This document shows, one piece after another, positions 44,306 to 53,672 of a stretch of 64,000 nucleotides of DNA. Within the stretch, counting starts at the first letter, position 1. Every line of letters begins with the position of its first letter. Made by a program: the position numbers and the translations under genes. This DNA comes from Methanolinea mesophila (GTDB lineage Archaea > Halobacteriota > Methanomicrobia > Methanomicrobiales > Methanospirillaceae), in assembly GCF_017873855.1 (NCBI RefSeq), contig NZ_JAGGKR010000002.1:186001-250000 (forward strand), given 5' to 3'. The notes beneath the pieces are model-generated. The model saw nothing but the letters and a program-made list of their open reading frames with translations, searched no databases and was not told where the DNA came from.

Positions 44306-45172
44306 TTATACCTCGCCGATAACGATAATTCTCCATTCGGCGCCGTGCAACCCGGCGGTCGTCCAGAACGCCTCCTTTTCCACCACCGCCCCAAAGCCGG
44401 TAGCATAAAAAGAGTAGGTGGCGTATCCTGATCGGTTCGCTGCATATTCCCTGGCGAATGTTAGTACGCCGGGGTATTCCGCGTAGAGGGTCTCGTTGAA
44501 TGTCTCTTTTCCGACCTCCTGCGGGTCGGGATCATAGAGGATCCGGCCGCCGGGCTGTGCTACCATGAAGGAATACGGGGTCCCTGCAGTCGCATGCTCA
44601 GCAATCGGCGCGAAAAGTTCGTAGGGTGAGAACGTGGTACTGACCGCTCCGATACACCGTCCATCGGCGGAAAATACCGGGTACTCGATCGCCACCGCCT
44701 CTCCGCCCTGGGCGAGGGGGAAGAGATCGCTCATCAGGGGTTTTTGGGTCCCGAGCACCTTTCGCACGACATCCTGGTCTCCGATATTCTGCCCGACGAG
44801 CACCTTTGCGTCCCAGGGTTCTGCTGCCGCAACGGTCCCGTCCGGGGTTATCGTAATTACGGTCAGCACTGCCGGATCCGACATTGCCGCCGCAGCAAGC
44901 ACGGCCTCTGCACCAGGGCCGGAAAGACCGGTCTTCCCCAGGGCTGTCGCGGCACGGGAGGTCGCCAGGTCGATCCCGGACAGGGCCTGCATGGTCTCCC
45001 CGGTCACGTTGTCGAGAAGCAGGACCATCGCCACCTGGTGAGTCGTTGCCACCGGGCTGTTCGCTCCAGGCGTCGTCGGGGGCGCCTCCGGAACCTTTGA
45101 CTCCTGCAGGCAGCCCGCACCGGCGAGAACGACAAGCAGTGTCATGAACAGAAAGGCCGCCCGGATATTCAT
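44306..45172 (-). CDS. Cache-domain lipoprotein
   Basis: 288 aa. Signal sequence with lipobox LAGAGC (C21), a Pro/Thr linker, then an extracellular Cache-like sensor domain: VLTVITITPDGTVAAAEPW, NIGDQDVVRKVLGTQKPLMSDLF, AIEYPVFSADGRCIGAVSTTF and PGGRILYDPDPQEVGKETF. Double-Cache domains usually form the sensor part of chemoreceptors or kinases; here it is a stand-alone lipid-anchored protein, so it would need a membrane partner to signal. Confidence 0.8.
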   Translation of the reverse strand: MNIRAAFLFMTLLVVLAGAGCLQESKVPEAPPTTPGANSPVATTHQVAMVLLLDNVTGETMQALSGIDLATSRAATALGKTGLSGPGAEAVLAAAAMSDPAVLTVITITPDGTVAAAEPWDAKVLVGQNIGDQDVVRKVLGTQKPLMSDLFPLAQGGEAVAIEYPVFSADGRCIGAVSTTFSPYELFAPIAEHATAGTPYSFMVAQPGGRILYDPDPQEVGKETFNETLYAEYPGVLTFAREYAANRSGYATYSFYATGFGAVVEKEAFWTTAGLHGAEWRIIVIGEV

Positions 45173-45335
45173 ACAACTCCGTCACAGTCCGGTATGTTGT
45201 TCTTTACGATCTGCAACGGGAAATTGCCGTACTCCCGGGCATCCGGAACAGGAGTATACGCCTGAAGACCAAAGGTGATAACGTGGGGGGCCCTACGGGA
45301 AAGAAGGAAGTGTACAGACACTCCGGGAACCTGCG

Positions 45336-45518
45336 ATGAAACGAACATGCGATGTGTGCGGGAAAGAGGCGATCGGAATACAATGCCTGGGCTGCTGTGC
45401 GAGCACGGTCTGCGCAGAGCATGCGGAGCAGATGCTCGCCGGGTTGAAACCCGGAGAGAAGAAGGAATGGGGCGTCTGCTATTACTACCGGTTCGAGGAT
45501 GAAACCGGAACAGACTGA
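45336..45518 (+). CDS. Small Cys-rich zinc-finger-like protein
   Basis: 60 aa. Four cysteine pairs/singles and one histidine in CDVCGK, QCLGCC and VCAEHAE, a treble-clef-like pattern, then a short basic/acidic tail with CYYYRF. Probably binds zinc. Short, but the motif density supports a real gene. Function unknown. Confidence 0.65.
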   Translation: MKRTCDVCGKEAIGIQCLGCCASTVCAEHAEQMLAGLKPGEKKEWGVCYYYRFEDETGTD

Positions 45519-45731
45519 AGAGAATATCACACGATCTGCAGGAAGTAGGGGCACCCCCGGCTTTTCTATCGGACCTTGAGTACAGGCAGGCTCTTGGCCC
45601 GAATGCGTCCGGAGTGTCGATCCGTGAAAAAGCAACGTGGAATCGCGGCCGAATGAGGTACATGCGGTGCCGGATACATTCACTCCACCTTAATTGCTTC
45701 GGCATCATACGGAGGAGTACAGGGATACTTC

Positions 45732-46445
45732 ATGGAGACCGCTGCCACGCTGAAACACCTTGCAGAATCGCTCGGAGCTGACTACTTCGGTGTCGCCGAC
45801 CTCGGATCCGCCCGTGAATTCGTCCTGGCACAGGGCGGGCAGGAAATTGCGGACTACCCTGTAGCGATCTCCATCGGGATCGTCCTTCTCGATACGCTCG
45901 TCGATCTCCTTCCCACCCGGGAGAAGGACGGGGGAGGAGTCCTCTACCGGCACCACGCGTACGACGTGGTGAATACAGCCCTCGACCTGATAGCATTGCA
46001 GGTTGCGAATACTCTCCAGCGATCGGGATACCGTGCACTGCCGGTAGGAGCGTCCAAGAGGACCGACGATGCGAAGATCTGCGGGCCGGTCTCTCACAAG
46101 CTCGCTGCCCGCCTTGCCGGCCTCGGTTGGATCGGAAGGAGTTGTCTCCTGATTACACCCGAACACGGCCCCAGAGTGCGATGGGTGTCGGTGCTTACCG
46201 ATGCGCCCCTCGCGCCGACCGGCAGGGCGATTGAGGGCCGGTGCGGGGAGTGCCGGGAATGCGTCAACGCCTGCCCCGCCCGGGCATTCACCGGGATACC
46301 GTTCGATGAACGCGAACCCAGGGAATCCAGGTACGATGCCAGGGCCTGCGAACGGTATTTCAAGGAAGAGGAGATCCGGACCGGGTCGGCGGTGTGCGGG
46401 ATGTGCCTCTTTGTATGCCCTTTCGGGCGAAGAATGAAGAGATGA
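45732..46445 (+). CDS. Epoxyqueuosine reductase-like double 4Fe-4S protein
   Basis: 237 aa. C-terminal double 4Fe-4S clusters: C-x2-C-x2-C-x3-C (GRCGECRECVNACPA) and C-x2-C-x3-C (GMCLFVCPF). The N-terminal half has GVADLGSAREF and GLGWIGRSCLLITPEHGPRVRW, as in the QueG/DUF1730-type proteins. It lacks the full cobalamin-binding half of QueG (usual length about 350 aa). A redox enzyme with unknown substrate. Confidence 0.8.
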   Translation: METAATLKHLAESLGADYFGVADLGSAREFVLAQGGQEIADYPVAISIGIVLLDTLVDLLPTREKDGGGVLYRHHAYDVVNTALDLIALQVANTLQRSGYRALPVGASKRTDDAKICGPVSHKLAARLAGLGWIGRSCLLITPEHGPRVRWVSVLTDAPLAPTGRAIEGRCGECRECVNACPARAFTGIPFDEREPRESRYDARACERYFKEEEIRTGSAVCGMCLFVCPFGRRMKR

Positions 46446-46541
46446 GATACGCGATAACCCCGGTCCTGCTGCCTCCTTTTAGACGATTCAGGGGCCCGTA
46501 TTCCAGCGAGACCCTCTCATCAACTATCAGGGCCTAATTCA

Positions 46542-48053
46542 TCATGGGCCCGGGTCCCGGGGGGATTGGGGGGCGTCCGGAGGACATTCGTCACAACGGA
46601 TCACCCGCGAACCATCCGGGAGGACGGTGGTATGGAACAGGATATTTTTTCCGGTACCATTCCCGCACCTGACGGTGAGTGGACCGTTCCGGACGTCTCC
46701 GGGTCTCGGGTGTCCTGTCACCATAGACATAAATTCCTCGCGGGATACAGGATCCCGGAAGGCTTTTTCGCACCATGCACCCAGGTTCGGGATATCCTCC
46801 CGGGAATACCCGAGTATCTCCGTGAAGCGGCGGTTCACCAGCCTGATCTTTCCTGCCTGGTCGGTCATGAACAACGCATGATCGGAGAGCGTGATCAAAT
46901 CCTCGAATCTCTTCTCGCTTCGTGAAAGCCGTTCTTCGGTCATTCGCCGTGAAAAGGCAATCGAGACCTGTCGCAGGAAGGACTCGATCGCCTGCCTGTT
47001 TTCCAGGACTTCATCGGGAGAGAGGCAGATCCCGACCACTCCGAAGAGCTGATTCTGCCAGGTCAGCCCTATCAGCGCCATCTTCCCTATCCCATACCGG
47101 CGAAGAAACCTGTCACAGACATCCTTTGGGAAGATATGGGCACAGGCATCGTAGAAAGAGACCGTTTCGTCTTCGAAAAAAGGACGGAACCGCAACTCGC
47201 GAAACTCTTTCATCGTCGACGGGCTTTCGAAGAAGGGCGCCCGGGAGAAAAAATTATGCAGGTCAATCGTAATCCCGATGAGGTCTTTTCCTTCGTTTAT
47301 GGTAGTTGCGTCCTGACGGAATTCCTGACTGACTATTGCGCGCATTACAAATACTCCCCGCGTTTCGTCGAACGATTCGATAAAACACCTGGGATGTTCC
47401 GGCAGGAGTTCGGTTATCCGTTCCTCGATATATTCGAATATATCGGTGTCGGGGGAGATATCGACCAGTTCCATCGCGGTTCTTGCGAGAAACTCCATAT
47501 TTTTCAGGTGCCGGTTTTTCTCGGTGATATCTTCAAGAATTATGGTAAGTCCGGTTTCACCCGCTTCAAAAGTCGTCGGGATTACTTCCATCCTGTAGAA
47601 TAATTCCTGCCTGCCCGTCGTGGAGTGAATCTCGGTGACAATTTGTTCTTTCCCGACCGACCCGAGGATTGCGACAGCCTCGGGTGTCGACACGACGGGC
47701 AGGTTCAGGTCGAGGAGGTTTCTCCCGATCAGTTCCTCCTTGGCATATCCCGCGAGGGAGAGGTACTTGTCGTTTGCCTGGACGATGTTGAGCTCGCGGT
47801 CGACGATCAGGATGTCATTCCTCGTAAAACAGAGAAATGCAGAGAGCGGAACCCGGTGGGCGAGCGAGTAGACACGGGCCGACCCGATCGTTCGGACCTC
47901 GACCTTCCCCTCGGCCCGGAGCACATCGAGATATTTCGCAACCGAGTTCCGGTCTCTCCCGGTCTTCTTCGCGATATCCGTGATGGAAAGCCCCCGGGGG
48001 CTGAACTTGAGGGCTTTCAGCAAGGCCGCAGATGTCTCTTCCCCCGGATCCAT
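46542..48053 (-). CDS. HTH-PAS-GAF-PAS transcriptional regulator (copy A)
   Basis: 503 aa. N-terminal winged HTH (GLSITDIAKKTGRDRNSVAKYLDVLRAEGKVEVRT), then PAS (about 80-185), a GAF-like region (about 195-375) and a second PAS (about 385-490). No kinase domain, so it is a one-component regulator in which PAS/GAF sense a small molecule. An AT-rich stretch (48052-48084) with TTATATTATA is directly upstream, implying a leaderless mRNA. Close paralogue of the next gene, same strand. Confidence 0.85.
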   Translation of the reverse strand: MDPGEETSAALLKALKFSPRGLSITDIAKKTGRDRNSVAKYLDVLRAEGKVEVRTIGSARVYSLAHRVPLSAFLCFTRNDILIVDRELNIVQANDKYLSLAGYAKEELIGRNLLDLNLPVVSTPEAVAILGSVGKEQIVTEIHSTTGRQELFYRMEVIPTTFEAGETGLTIILEDITEKNRHLKNMEFLARTAMELVDISPDTDIFEYIEERITELLPEHPRCFIESFDETRGVFVMRAIVSQEFRQDATTINEGKDLIGITIDLHNFFSRAPFFESPSTMKEFRELRFRPFFEDETVSFYDACAHIFPKDVCDRFLRRYGIGKMALIGLTWQNQLFGVVGICLSPDEVLENRQAIESFLRQVSIAFSRRMTEERLSRSEKRFEDLITLSDHALFMTDQAGKIRLVNRRFTEILGYSREDIPNLGAWCEKAFRDPVSREEFMSMVTGHPRPGDVRNGPLTVRCGNGTGKNILFHTTVLPDGSRVIRCDECPPDAPQSPRDPGP

Positions 48054-48249
48054 ATATGGATTATATTATATTACGGACTATAGTGTTTGCCTTTATTCAC
48101 GAGGTTCATCGCAGTCAGGGTTCATGATCAGGTGAGTTATACGACTTATTCCGTGAAAACAGGACGTTTCCGTTTTCTCCCGAATGCAGGGCGAAATAAT
48201 CCTCTCTACGCAGGTACACCGGATGGAAGAACGCAGTCCGGTTAATACC

Positions 48250-49713
48250 CTAGGGGATTACATCGCACGAAAGAACCGTCGTTCCGTCGGCGAGGATAAC
48301 CGGTTTCAGGACAACGTGGAGCTCGGCCCCCTGGCGAGATCGGAAAGGGTAGATCCCGGGAGGCGGCGGTTCATTCCCGGGATGGTGTAAGAAGGAGATC
48401 GCTGCTCCACCGACCCCCGGGTCGGTGAACACCTTCCGGCATAGATCTTCCAGGGTCGGAAGATCCACGAGAGTGTATCCGGAAAACTCGGTGAATGCCG
48501 GGTTGATCAGTGAGATCCTGCCTTCGGGCCCGATGATCGCCGTCGGGCGATCTGCCTGGAGGATCAGTTCCCTGAAGTTCTCCTCGCTCTGCGAGAGCCG
48601 TTCCTCGGTCATCCTTCTTGAGATGGCGATAGAAGCCTGGCGCACGAAAGATTCGACTGCCATGGGATCGTTGAGCTCATGTCCGGGAGGGAGAAAGATT
48701 CCCGCCACCCCGAAGAGGTGGTCCTTCCAGGTAATACTGATCCCGATCACTTTCCCGATGTTGAACCGTCCGACGATCTCATGGCATACCTCTTTCGGGA
48801 TCTGCCTGAAGCAAAGGTCGTAGAAGGACCAGTCCTCCGGGCTTCTCCCCTGGCCGAAATTATGCTCCTGCATCAGGAATACCGTGCTGACCGTGTCATG
48901 ATGGGGGGCGCCGGAGAGATCGTCGACCCGGAAGGACATTCCCACCACGTCCCGCCCGATCATCCGGTACAGCCCTTCGCGGAAGGCCGGACAAAAAATC
49001 GCTCTCATTACGAACATCCGGTTCTCCTGATCATAGGAGTCCACGAAACCATTCGCGCCGGGCAGGAGTTCGGAGATACGGTCCGCGATATACTGGTAAA
49101 TATCCGCCTCCGGTGACATATCGACCAGTTCCATCGCGGTCCGGGCCAGGAACTCCATGTTCTTCTGGCTCGATTTTTGTTCGGTGATGTCCTCAAACAC
49201 GAGCGTGAACCCGGTCTCACCGGCCTCGAAGGTGGTGGGGATCACCTCCATCCTGAAGAACGACTCGTCCGACCCGACAAGGGAACGGATATCCCCGGTG
49301 ACCTGTTCTTTCCCCGTCGCCCCGATGATCTTCAACGCCTCCGGTGTAGACACGACGGGCAGGTTCAGGTCGAGGATGTTCCTCCCGATCAATTCGTCCT
49401 TGGTAAAGCCCGCCATGGCGAGATACTTGTCGTTTGCCTGGACGATGTTCAGGCCGCGGTCGACGATCAGGATGTTATTCCTCGTAAAACAGAGAAACGC
49501 AGAAAGCGGGACGCGCTGGGAGAGCGAGTATACCCTGGCCGACCCGATCGTCCTGACCTCGATCTTGCCCTCGGCCCTGAGCACTTCGAGAAGTTTCGCC
49601 ACCGAGTTCCGGTCCTTTCCGGTCTTCTTCGCGATATCTGTGATGGAAAGCCCCCTTGGGCTGAACTTGAGGGCTTTCAGTATGGCTGCAGACGTTTCTC
49701 CCCCCGTTTCCAT
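48250..49713 (-). CDS. HTH-PAS-GAF-PAS transcriptional regulator (copy B)
   Basis: 487 aa, paralogue of the gene at 46542. The HTH and first PAS are nearly identical; the GAF and last PAS are diverged, with different loops (e.g. around the ED(W)SFYD segment). It has its own TATA-like box (ATTATAAAAAG, about 49752-49762). The pair probably arose by duplication, with new ligand preferences and the same DNA-binding part. They may compete for the same sites. Confidence 0.85.
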   Translation of the reverse strand: METGGETSAAILKALKFSPRGLSITDIAKKTGKDRNSVAKLLEVLRAEGKIEVRTIGSARVYSLSQRVPLSAFLCFTRNNILIVDRGLNIVQANDKYLAMAGFTKDELIGRNILDLNLPVVSTPEALKIIGATGKEQVTGDIRSLVGSDESFFRMEVIPTTFEAGETGFTLVFEDITEQKSSQKNMEFLARTAMELVDMSPEADIYQYIADRISELLPGANGFVDSYDQENRMFVMRAIFCPAFREGLYRMIGRDVVGMSFRVDDLSGAPHHDTVSTVFLMQEHNFGQGRSPEDWSFYDLCFRQIPKEVCHEIVGRFNIGKVIGISITWKDHLFGVAGIFLPPGHELNDPMAVESFVRQASIAISRRMTEERLSQSEENFRELILQADRPTAIIGPEGRISLINPAFTEFSGYTLVDLPTLEDLCRKVFTDPGVGGAAISFLHHPGNEPPPPGIYPFRSRQGAELHVVLKPVILADGTTVLSCDVIP

Positions 49714-49810
49714 AGCTTGAATTTTATGGGGTGTAATAAAAACCTTGCTTTTTATAATTTTTCGGCAATCGTTTCAGTCCATGAAATTCCGGGAAGGACG
49801 CCGAAAAAGG

Positions 49811-50260
49811 TTACCTTCCGTCGAACCGTGCGATGAACCCGGTCTTTGATTCCCGCTCGAATCCTGCATGTTCGTAGAAGGGGATCGCATCCTTCCTGCC
49901 GGAGAGCAGCATGACTTTATAGCACCCCTGTTGCCGGGCGATGTCCAGGCCCCTCTGCAACAACCTGGTCCCAATCCCCCTCCTCCGGTACTCCGGGCGG
50001 GTGACGACGTTCTCTATCAGGGCATACGGAGTCGCATCCCGGGTCAGGTTCAAAACGATCACCAGCACGCAGGACGCGACGATGGTTCCGTCGACCTCGG
50101 CCACGAGGTAGTGCTGACCCGGGTCTGCCATGATCCGGTCCCATATCCCGGTAATACGTGTATCGGGGTGTAATTCGGGATCATCGGGGTTCAGGTACCG
50201 GTAGAGCGACAGGAGTTCTCCAAGTTCCTGTTGTTTTATCTCGCGGATCTTTTCGGTCAT
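49811..50260 (-). CDS. GNAT family N-acetyltransferase
   Basis: 149 aa. VAEVDGTIVASCVLVIVLNLTR, IENVVTRPEYRRRGIGTRLLQRGLDIARQQG (motif A, R-R-x-G-I-G) and AIPFYEHAGF (motif B) are clear GNAT motifs. Probable small-molecule or amino-acid acetyltransferase. Unlinked to the GNAT at 21222. Confidence 0.9.
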   Translation of the reverse strand: MTEKIREIKQQELGELLSLYRYLNPDDPELHPDTRITGIWDRIMADPGQHYLVAEVDGTIVASCVLVIVLNLTRDATPYALIENVVTRPEYRRRGIGTRLLQRGLDIARQQGCYKVMLLSGRKDAIPFYEHAGFERESKTGFIARFDGR

Positions 50261-50506
50261 CTCCCTTCAAGGTTATGCTATGCCGCCAGATTTGGTAATG
50301 ATATCTGAAGACCTGTGCCTCCCTTTTCCCGGATGAACAAACCGTCGATCCCTCGTTCCGGCCGCGAATTCAAAAAATACAGGTGGTGATCCCGGATGCA
50401 CACGAACCGTCCGGGCCTCGGGTACACGCTCGTGATCCGGGGGGAAAAGGTTCCGGCACCCTGAGACCCAAAAACTATTAATCTGTTCTCTTCTACCATT
50501 GACCAC

Positions 50507-50971
50507 ATGGTTACGAAGGCAGACTTTACCGCCGATGAATGGCACCTGCTGGTTGCGCTCCCCTATGCGGTTTCGACCGCGATCATTGCATCAGCCCCGA
50601 ACGTCATGGGGGTCTGGAGCGAGGTGAAAGCAACGATAGAGGCCCCGCAGGCTCTTGCGCCCGCGTCCGGCAGCGTCCTTGCGGGGCTGGTCAATGCCGA
50701 TGCCCAGCCGAAACAGAAGGAGTTGATCCAGGAGGAGCAGCATATCTGGAGGAAGGACATGGCCGGGTACAGGACGAAAGTCGTTGCCGAATGTAAATCT
50801 GTCGCCAATGCCCTCTCAAAGGTCCCTGCCGAAGAAGCCGTGGCCTATAAAAAATGGGTCATCGCCGTCGGCCAAAAGGTTGCCGAGGCTTCGAAGGAGC
50901 ACGGTGTGGCGGTCAGCGACCCTGAAAAGGAGGCCCTTTCAGAGATATCGGCTGCACTGGGGTTAACGTAG
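50507..50971 (+). CDS. Conserved hypothetical protein, 154 aa
   Basis: Helical soluble protein. The start MVTKADFTADEWHLLVALPYAVSTAIIASAP resembles a small family of helical proteins seen in archaea and bacteria (F-T-x-x-E-W-x-x-L at the N-terminus) without assigned function. A TATA-like ACTATTAATC at about 50475 fits a short leader. No partners. Confidence 0.75.
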   Translation: MVTKADFTADEWHLLVALPYAVSTAIIASAPNVMGVWSEVKATIEAPQALAPASGSVLAGLVNADAQPKQKELIQEEQHIWRKDMAGYRTKVVAECKSVANALSKVPAEEAVAYKKWVIAVGQKVAEASKEHGVAVSDPEKEALSEISAALGLT

Positions 50972-51074
50972 ATCTATTTTACGTCGTAACCGGCAGGAGT
51001 GGATGAAGTCGCCTCCCTTTCAGGGATACACTGAAGTGCTGCTCCGCTGCCGGGAAAATGCCCGCAACAGGTAA

Positions 51075-51608
51075 ATGTCACTTCCTCCCATTTTCATGCA
51101 CGTGACTCTGGAGCAGAACATTTCCTCATTATTCCGGATGGACGAAGAGGCATGGGCAAGGCATACGAACCCGTGGAGTGTATGGACCCGGAACACGGTG
51201 TTGCCGCTCCTGATACTCGCGATCTGGAGCCGGGTCTGGCTGGGGTGGTGGGCACTTATCCCGGTCGCCGGGGCGCTGCTCTGGACCTGGATCAACCCGA
51301 GACTCTTCTCAAAACCGGAATCGACCGAAAACTGGGCGTCGCGAGCGGTGCTCGGCGAAAGGGTCTGGGCAAAGAGGGATACGGACCCCGTACCGGAATA
51401 TCACCGAAGAGTGCCGAATATACTCTCCGCGGTCTCGGGGATTGGGTTTGTGTTCGTTATCTGGGGTATCTGCGCACTCGAGATATGGCCGACACTCTTT
51501 GGTGCAGCGGTAGTGTACCTCGGGAAGATGTGGTTCCTGGACCGGATGGTATGGCTGTACCTCGATGTGAAAGGTGCAGGAGGACCCGTCTCCCGGGACG
51601 TTCCCTGA
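51075..51608 (+). CDS. DUF6653 family membrane protein
   Basis: 177 aa. FRMDEEAWARHTNPWSVWTR and NPRLFSKPES, then REYHRRVPN-like, and a C-terminal pair of helices with KMWFLDRMVWLY: I recognise this as DUF6653. About four hydrophobic segments. Function unknown. An internal ATG at 51096 is possible as start. Confidence 0.75.
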   Translation: MSLPPIFMHVTLEQNISSLFRMDEEAWARHTNPWSVWTRNTVLPLLILAIWSRVWLGWWALIPVAGALLWTWINPRLFSKPESTENWASRAVLGERVWAKRDTDPVPEYHRRVPNILSAVSGIGFVFVIWGICALEIWPTLFGAAVVYLGKMWFLDRMVWLYLDVKGAGGPVSRDVP

Positions 51609-51610
51609 CC

Positions 51611-52111
51611 TTACAACCCCATTTTTCCCGGCAGGTCCCTGGCCCATGCCGCGATGGCTTCCCAGTCGCGGAAATCGCCGACCATGGATTTCTCCGCCCC
51701 GACCATCTTCCTCATGAAAAACCCGAACTTCTCGGGATCGACAACGCCGGCGAAGAGGGCTGTTGATGCGGGCTGTTGTGGTGCGACCGACGCCGAGGGC
51801 AGCCTCGTCTCGTCGTCGATCTGTTTCTGATCGTGAGAGACCGGGGCGGTCCCGACCGCGAAAACTGCCACCGGTTTTGCCGCAAGTCTCTCGCGAAACC
51901 TCTTTACGAACTTCCCGATCCCGATCATCTTACCCATGTAGACCGGCGCCCCAAGCACAATCCCGTCGTATTTCTCGAGCGCCATCACCTCTTTCATCTC
52001 CTTCACGGTGACTTCGTGACCAAGGGATTGAAGTTCTTTTCCGATCGCCCCGGCAATCTCCGCCGTTGAGCCCTTTTTCGTCGCGTATGCGACCAGGATT
52101 CTCGCCGTCAT
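51611..52111 (-). CDS. Flavodoxin domain protein (paralogue B)
   Basis: 166 aa. RILVAYATKKGSTAEIAGAIGKEL (FMN loop) and DGIVLGAPVYMGKMIG, ending DFRDWEAIAAWARDLPGKMG. Strong similarity to the gene at 32962, so the two are paralogues 18 kb apart. Converges with the DUF6653 gene, two bases apart. Likely HemG-like or electron carrier; partner unknown. Confidence 0.82.
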   Translation of the reverse strand: MTARILVAYATKKGSTAEIAGAIGKELQSLGHEVTVKEMKEVMALEKYDGIVLGAPVYMGKMIGIGKFVKRFRERLAAKPVAVFAVGTAPVSHDQKQIDDETRLPSASVAPQQPASTALFAGVVDPEKFGFFMRKMVGAEKSMVGDFRDWEAIAAWARDLPGKMGL

Positions 52112-52239
52112 GGATCTTCCCCGATGCAGTCTCGACAGGATGCGGGATAAATCTACGCCAGGGAGGAGTATGTGGAAAAATTCCCGGGGCCTTCATAGTC
52201 TTTGAAGATATCCGGCCGTGATGCGTGACGTGAAAAATA

Positions 52240-52830
52240 TTATTTTGGATTGGAATAGGTGATCCTAATCTCGGCGACGTCCCGCAGGAAGTTGATCTTC
52301 AGGACCTCGTAATCGTGGACGATGAGACCTGTCCTCTCGGTGAGGTCCCGGAGCATCTCCTCGCGGTTCTCCCGCTTTATCAGGTCGATCTTCTCGTACT
52401 TCACATTCATCTGGAAGTGTTCACGGTTGAATCCCCAGGCCCGGTCGAGTATCCAGATGGTCAGGATGATGATGACGTCGACTATCAGCAGCCGGTCGTA
52501 TTCTCCCAACCCCCAGAGCACCGAGTTCAGGATGGGCAATGCCGCCATCACGAAGAGATACGTCATCTCCCGGATCGGGACTGTTTCTGTCCGGTAGCGG
52601 AGGATGGAGAACAGCGCGAAAAGGCCGAATCCCGTCCCGATGGAAAGTTCGATGCTGGTAAACAGCCCCATTATGAAATAGATGACCGTGTTGAAGGCGA
52701 GAAAGGTAAAGACGTAGTTATTGCTCCGGCCGCGGGTGTAGTACACGAGCCGGACGATGATGAAGGCAGATACGAAGTTGAATGCGAATCCGAACCCTGC
52801 CAGGAACAGTGACATCGGGTCGCTTAACAT
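52240..52830 (-). CDS. DUF4956 membrane protein
   Basis: 196 aa, about four transmembrane helices, then a soluble C-terminal part. TGFGLFALFSILRYRTETVPIREMTYLFVM is the family core. DUF4956 genes are habitually paired with polyphosphate polymerase (VTC) genes. It overlaps the VTC gene by 7 bp. It probably forms the membrane channel or anchor of a polyphosphate-making complex. Confidence 0.88.
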   Translation of the reverse strand: MLSDPMSLFLAGFGFAFNFVSAFIIVRLVYYTRGRSNNYVFTFLAFNTVIYFIMGLFTSIELSIGTGFGLFALFSILRYRTETVPIREMTYLFVMAALPILNSVLWGLGEYDRLLIVDVIIILTIWILDRAWGFNREHFQMNVKYEKIDLIKRENREEMLRDLTERTGLIVHDYEVLKINFLRDVAEIRITYSNPK

Positions 52831-53672
52831 GACACCCCTCCTGCCGGGGCGAACCTTGAAAGGGAGAGCAGTGTCGGTTTGAACCGGTTATGCTTCAGGC
52901 GGTCATAGAGGAGCGATGCTCCGATACAGTACTTCGAAAACCCCTGTTTCCTGATACCCATGTCGTGCAGTTCCGAGAGTGCCGGGGAGTTCCTCGTTCC
53001 CTTCTCAAATTTTACCTCGCATATGACAAGGTCAGGATACGAGATTGTTCTCCGGCCGTCCCAGAAGGACACGCCGGTATCGAACGTGATGCGTTCGGGC
53101 GAGGTCTTCGAAACCAGGGTGAACCGGTCGTACTCGGTGAGGAGAACCGGGCGGAATTCCCTGCAGTCATAGGGAAACGCAGATTTCAGGAAATCCAGGT
53201 GTTCGGGCAGGAATCCTGATACCGGCCAGCCGGTCCTGATACGGGTCTTTTCTGTGGAGCCCCTGTTGCTCTTCTTCTTCACTTCCAGATAAGTGTCCCC
53301 GGACGATTCGTAATGGCGGAACCGGAGCTTGTACCGGTTTCCTTTCCCGTTGTGGTGCTGGATATACGTGACAAACGATGCGTTATCGAAATACAGGGTC
53401 TCATATCTGCTGACCCTCGTGTCCTGGACCTCCAGGACCCTGTAGGATCCTCGTATCCTGCGAAGCAGCGCACCGCATTGTGAAACGGACATCAGGTGCT
53501 TGCGTTCCATCCTGGTCAGGAGGAGCGCTCTGGTCGCGTCGAGCTCCCCGAGGGAGATGCGTTCGAATTCCCCGAGGCAGTCCTGGATCTGCAGAGCCGG
53601 TGTGAATCCGGGGTCAGAGACCAGTCGTTCATTGACGGGCCGGTTACCGGTGTGTGCGACTACTTCCTGCAA
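52824..53672 (-). CDS. Polyphosphate polymerase (VTC domain) protein
   Basis: 282 aa. VTC tunnel fold: MERKHLMSV (basic E-x-K-motif), YFDNASFVTYIQHHNGKGNRYKLRFRHY, TYLEVKKKSNRGSTEKTRI, LLTEYDRFTLV and VICEVKFEKG, giving the E-x-K and R-x-R-type phosphate-binding residues. VTC domains polymerise ATP gamma phosphates into polyphosphate. Operon with DUF4956. Confidence 0.88.
   Translation of the reverse strand: MQEVVAHTGNRPVNERLVSDPGFTPALQIQDCLGEFERISLGELDATRALLLTRMERKHLMSVSQCGALLRRIRGSYRVLEVQDTRVSRYETLYFDNASFVTYIQHHNGKGNRYKLRFRHYESSGDTYLEVKKKSNRGSTEKTRIRTGWPVSGFLPEHLDFLKSAFPYDCREFRPVLLTEYDRFTLVSKTSPERITFDTGVSFWDGRRTISYPDLVICEVKFEKGTRNSPALSELHDMGIRKQGFSKYCIGASLLYDRLKHNRFKPTLLSLSRFAPAGGVSC

Noticed and set aside
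50278-50499. Minus-strand frame of 73 codons (MVEENRLIVFG...)
   Set aside because: Translation looks fairly natural, but it covers the TATA region of the plus-strand gene at 50507 and has no promoter or ribosome site of its own. Could be revisited with homology search.
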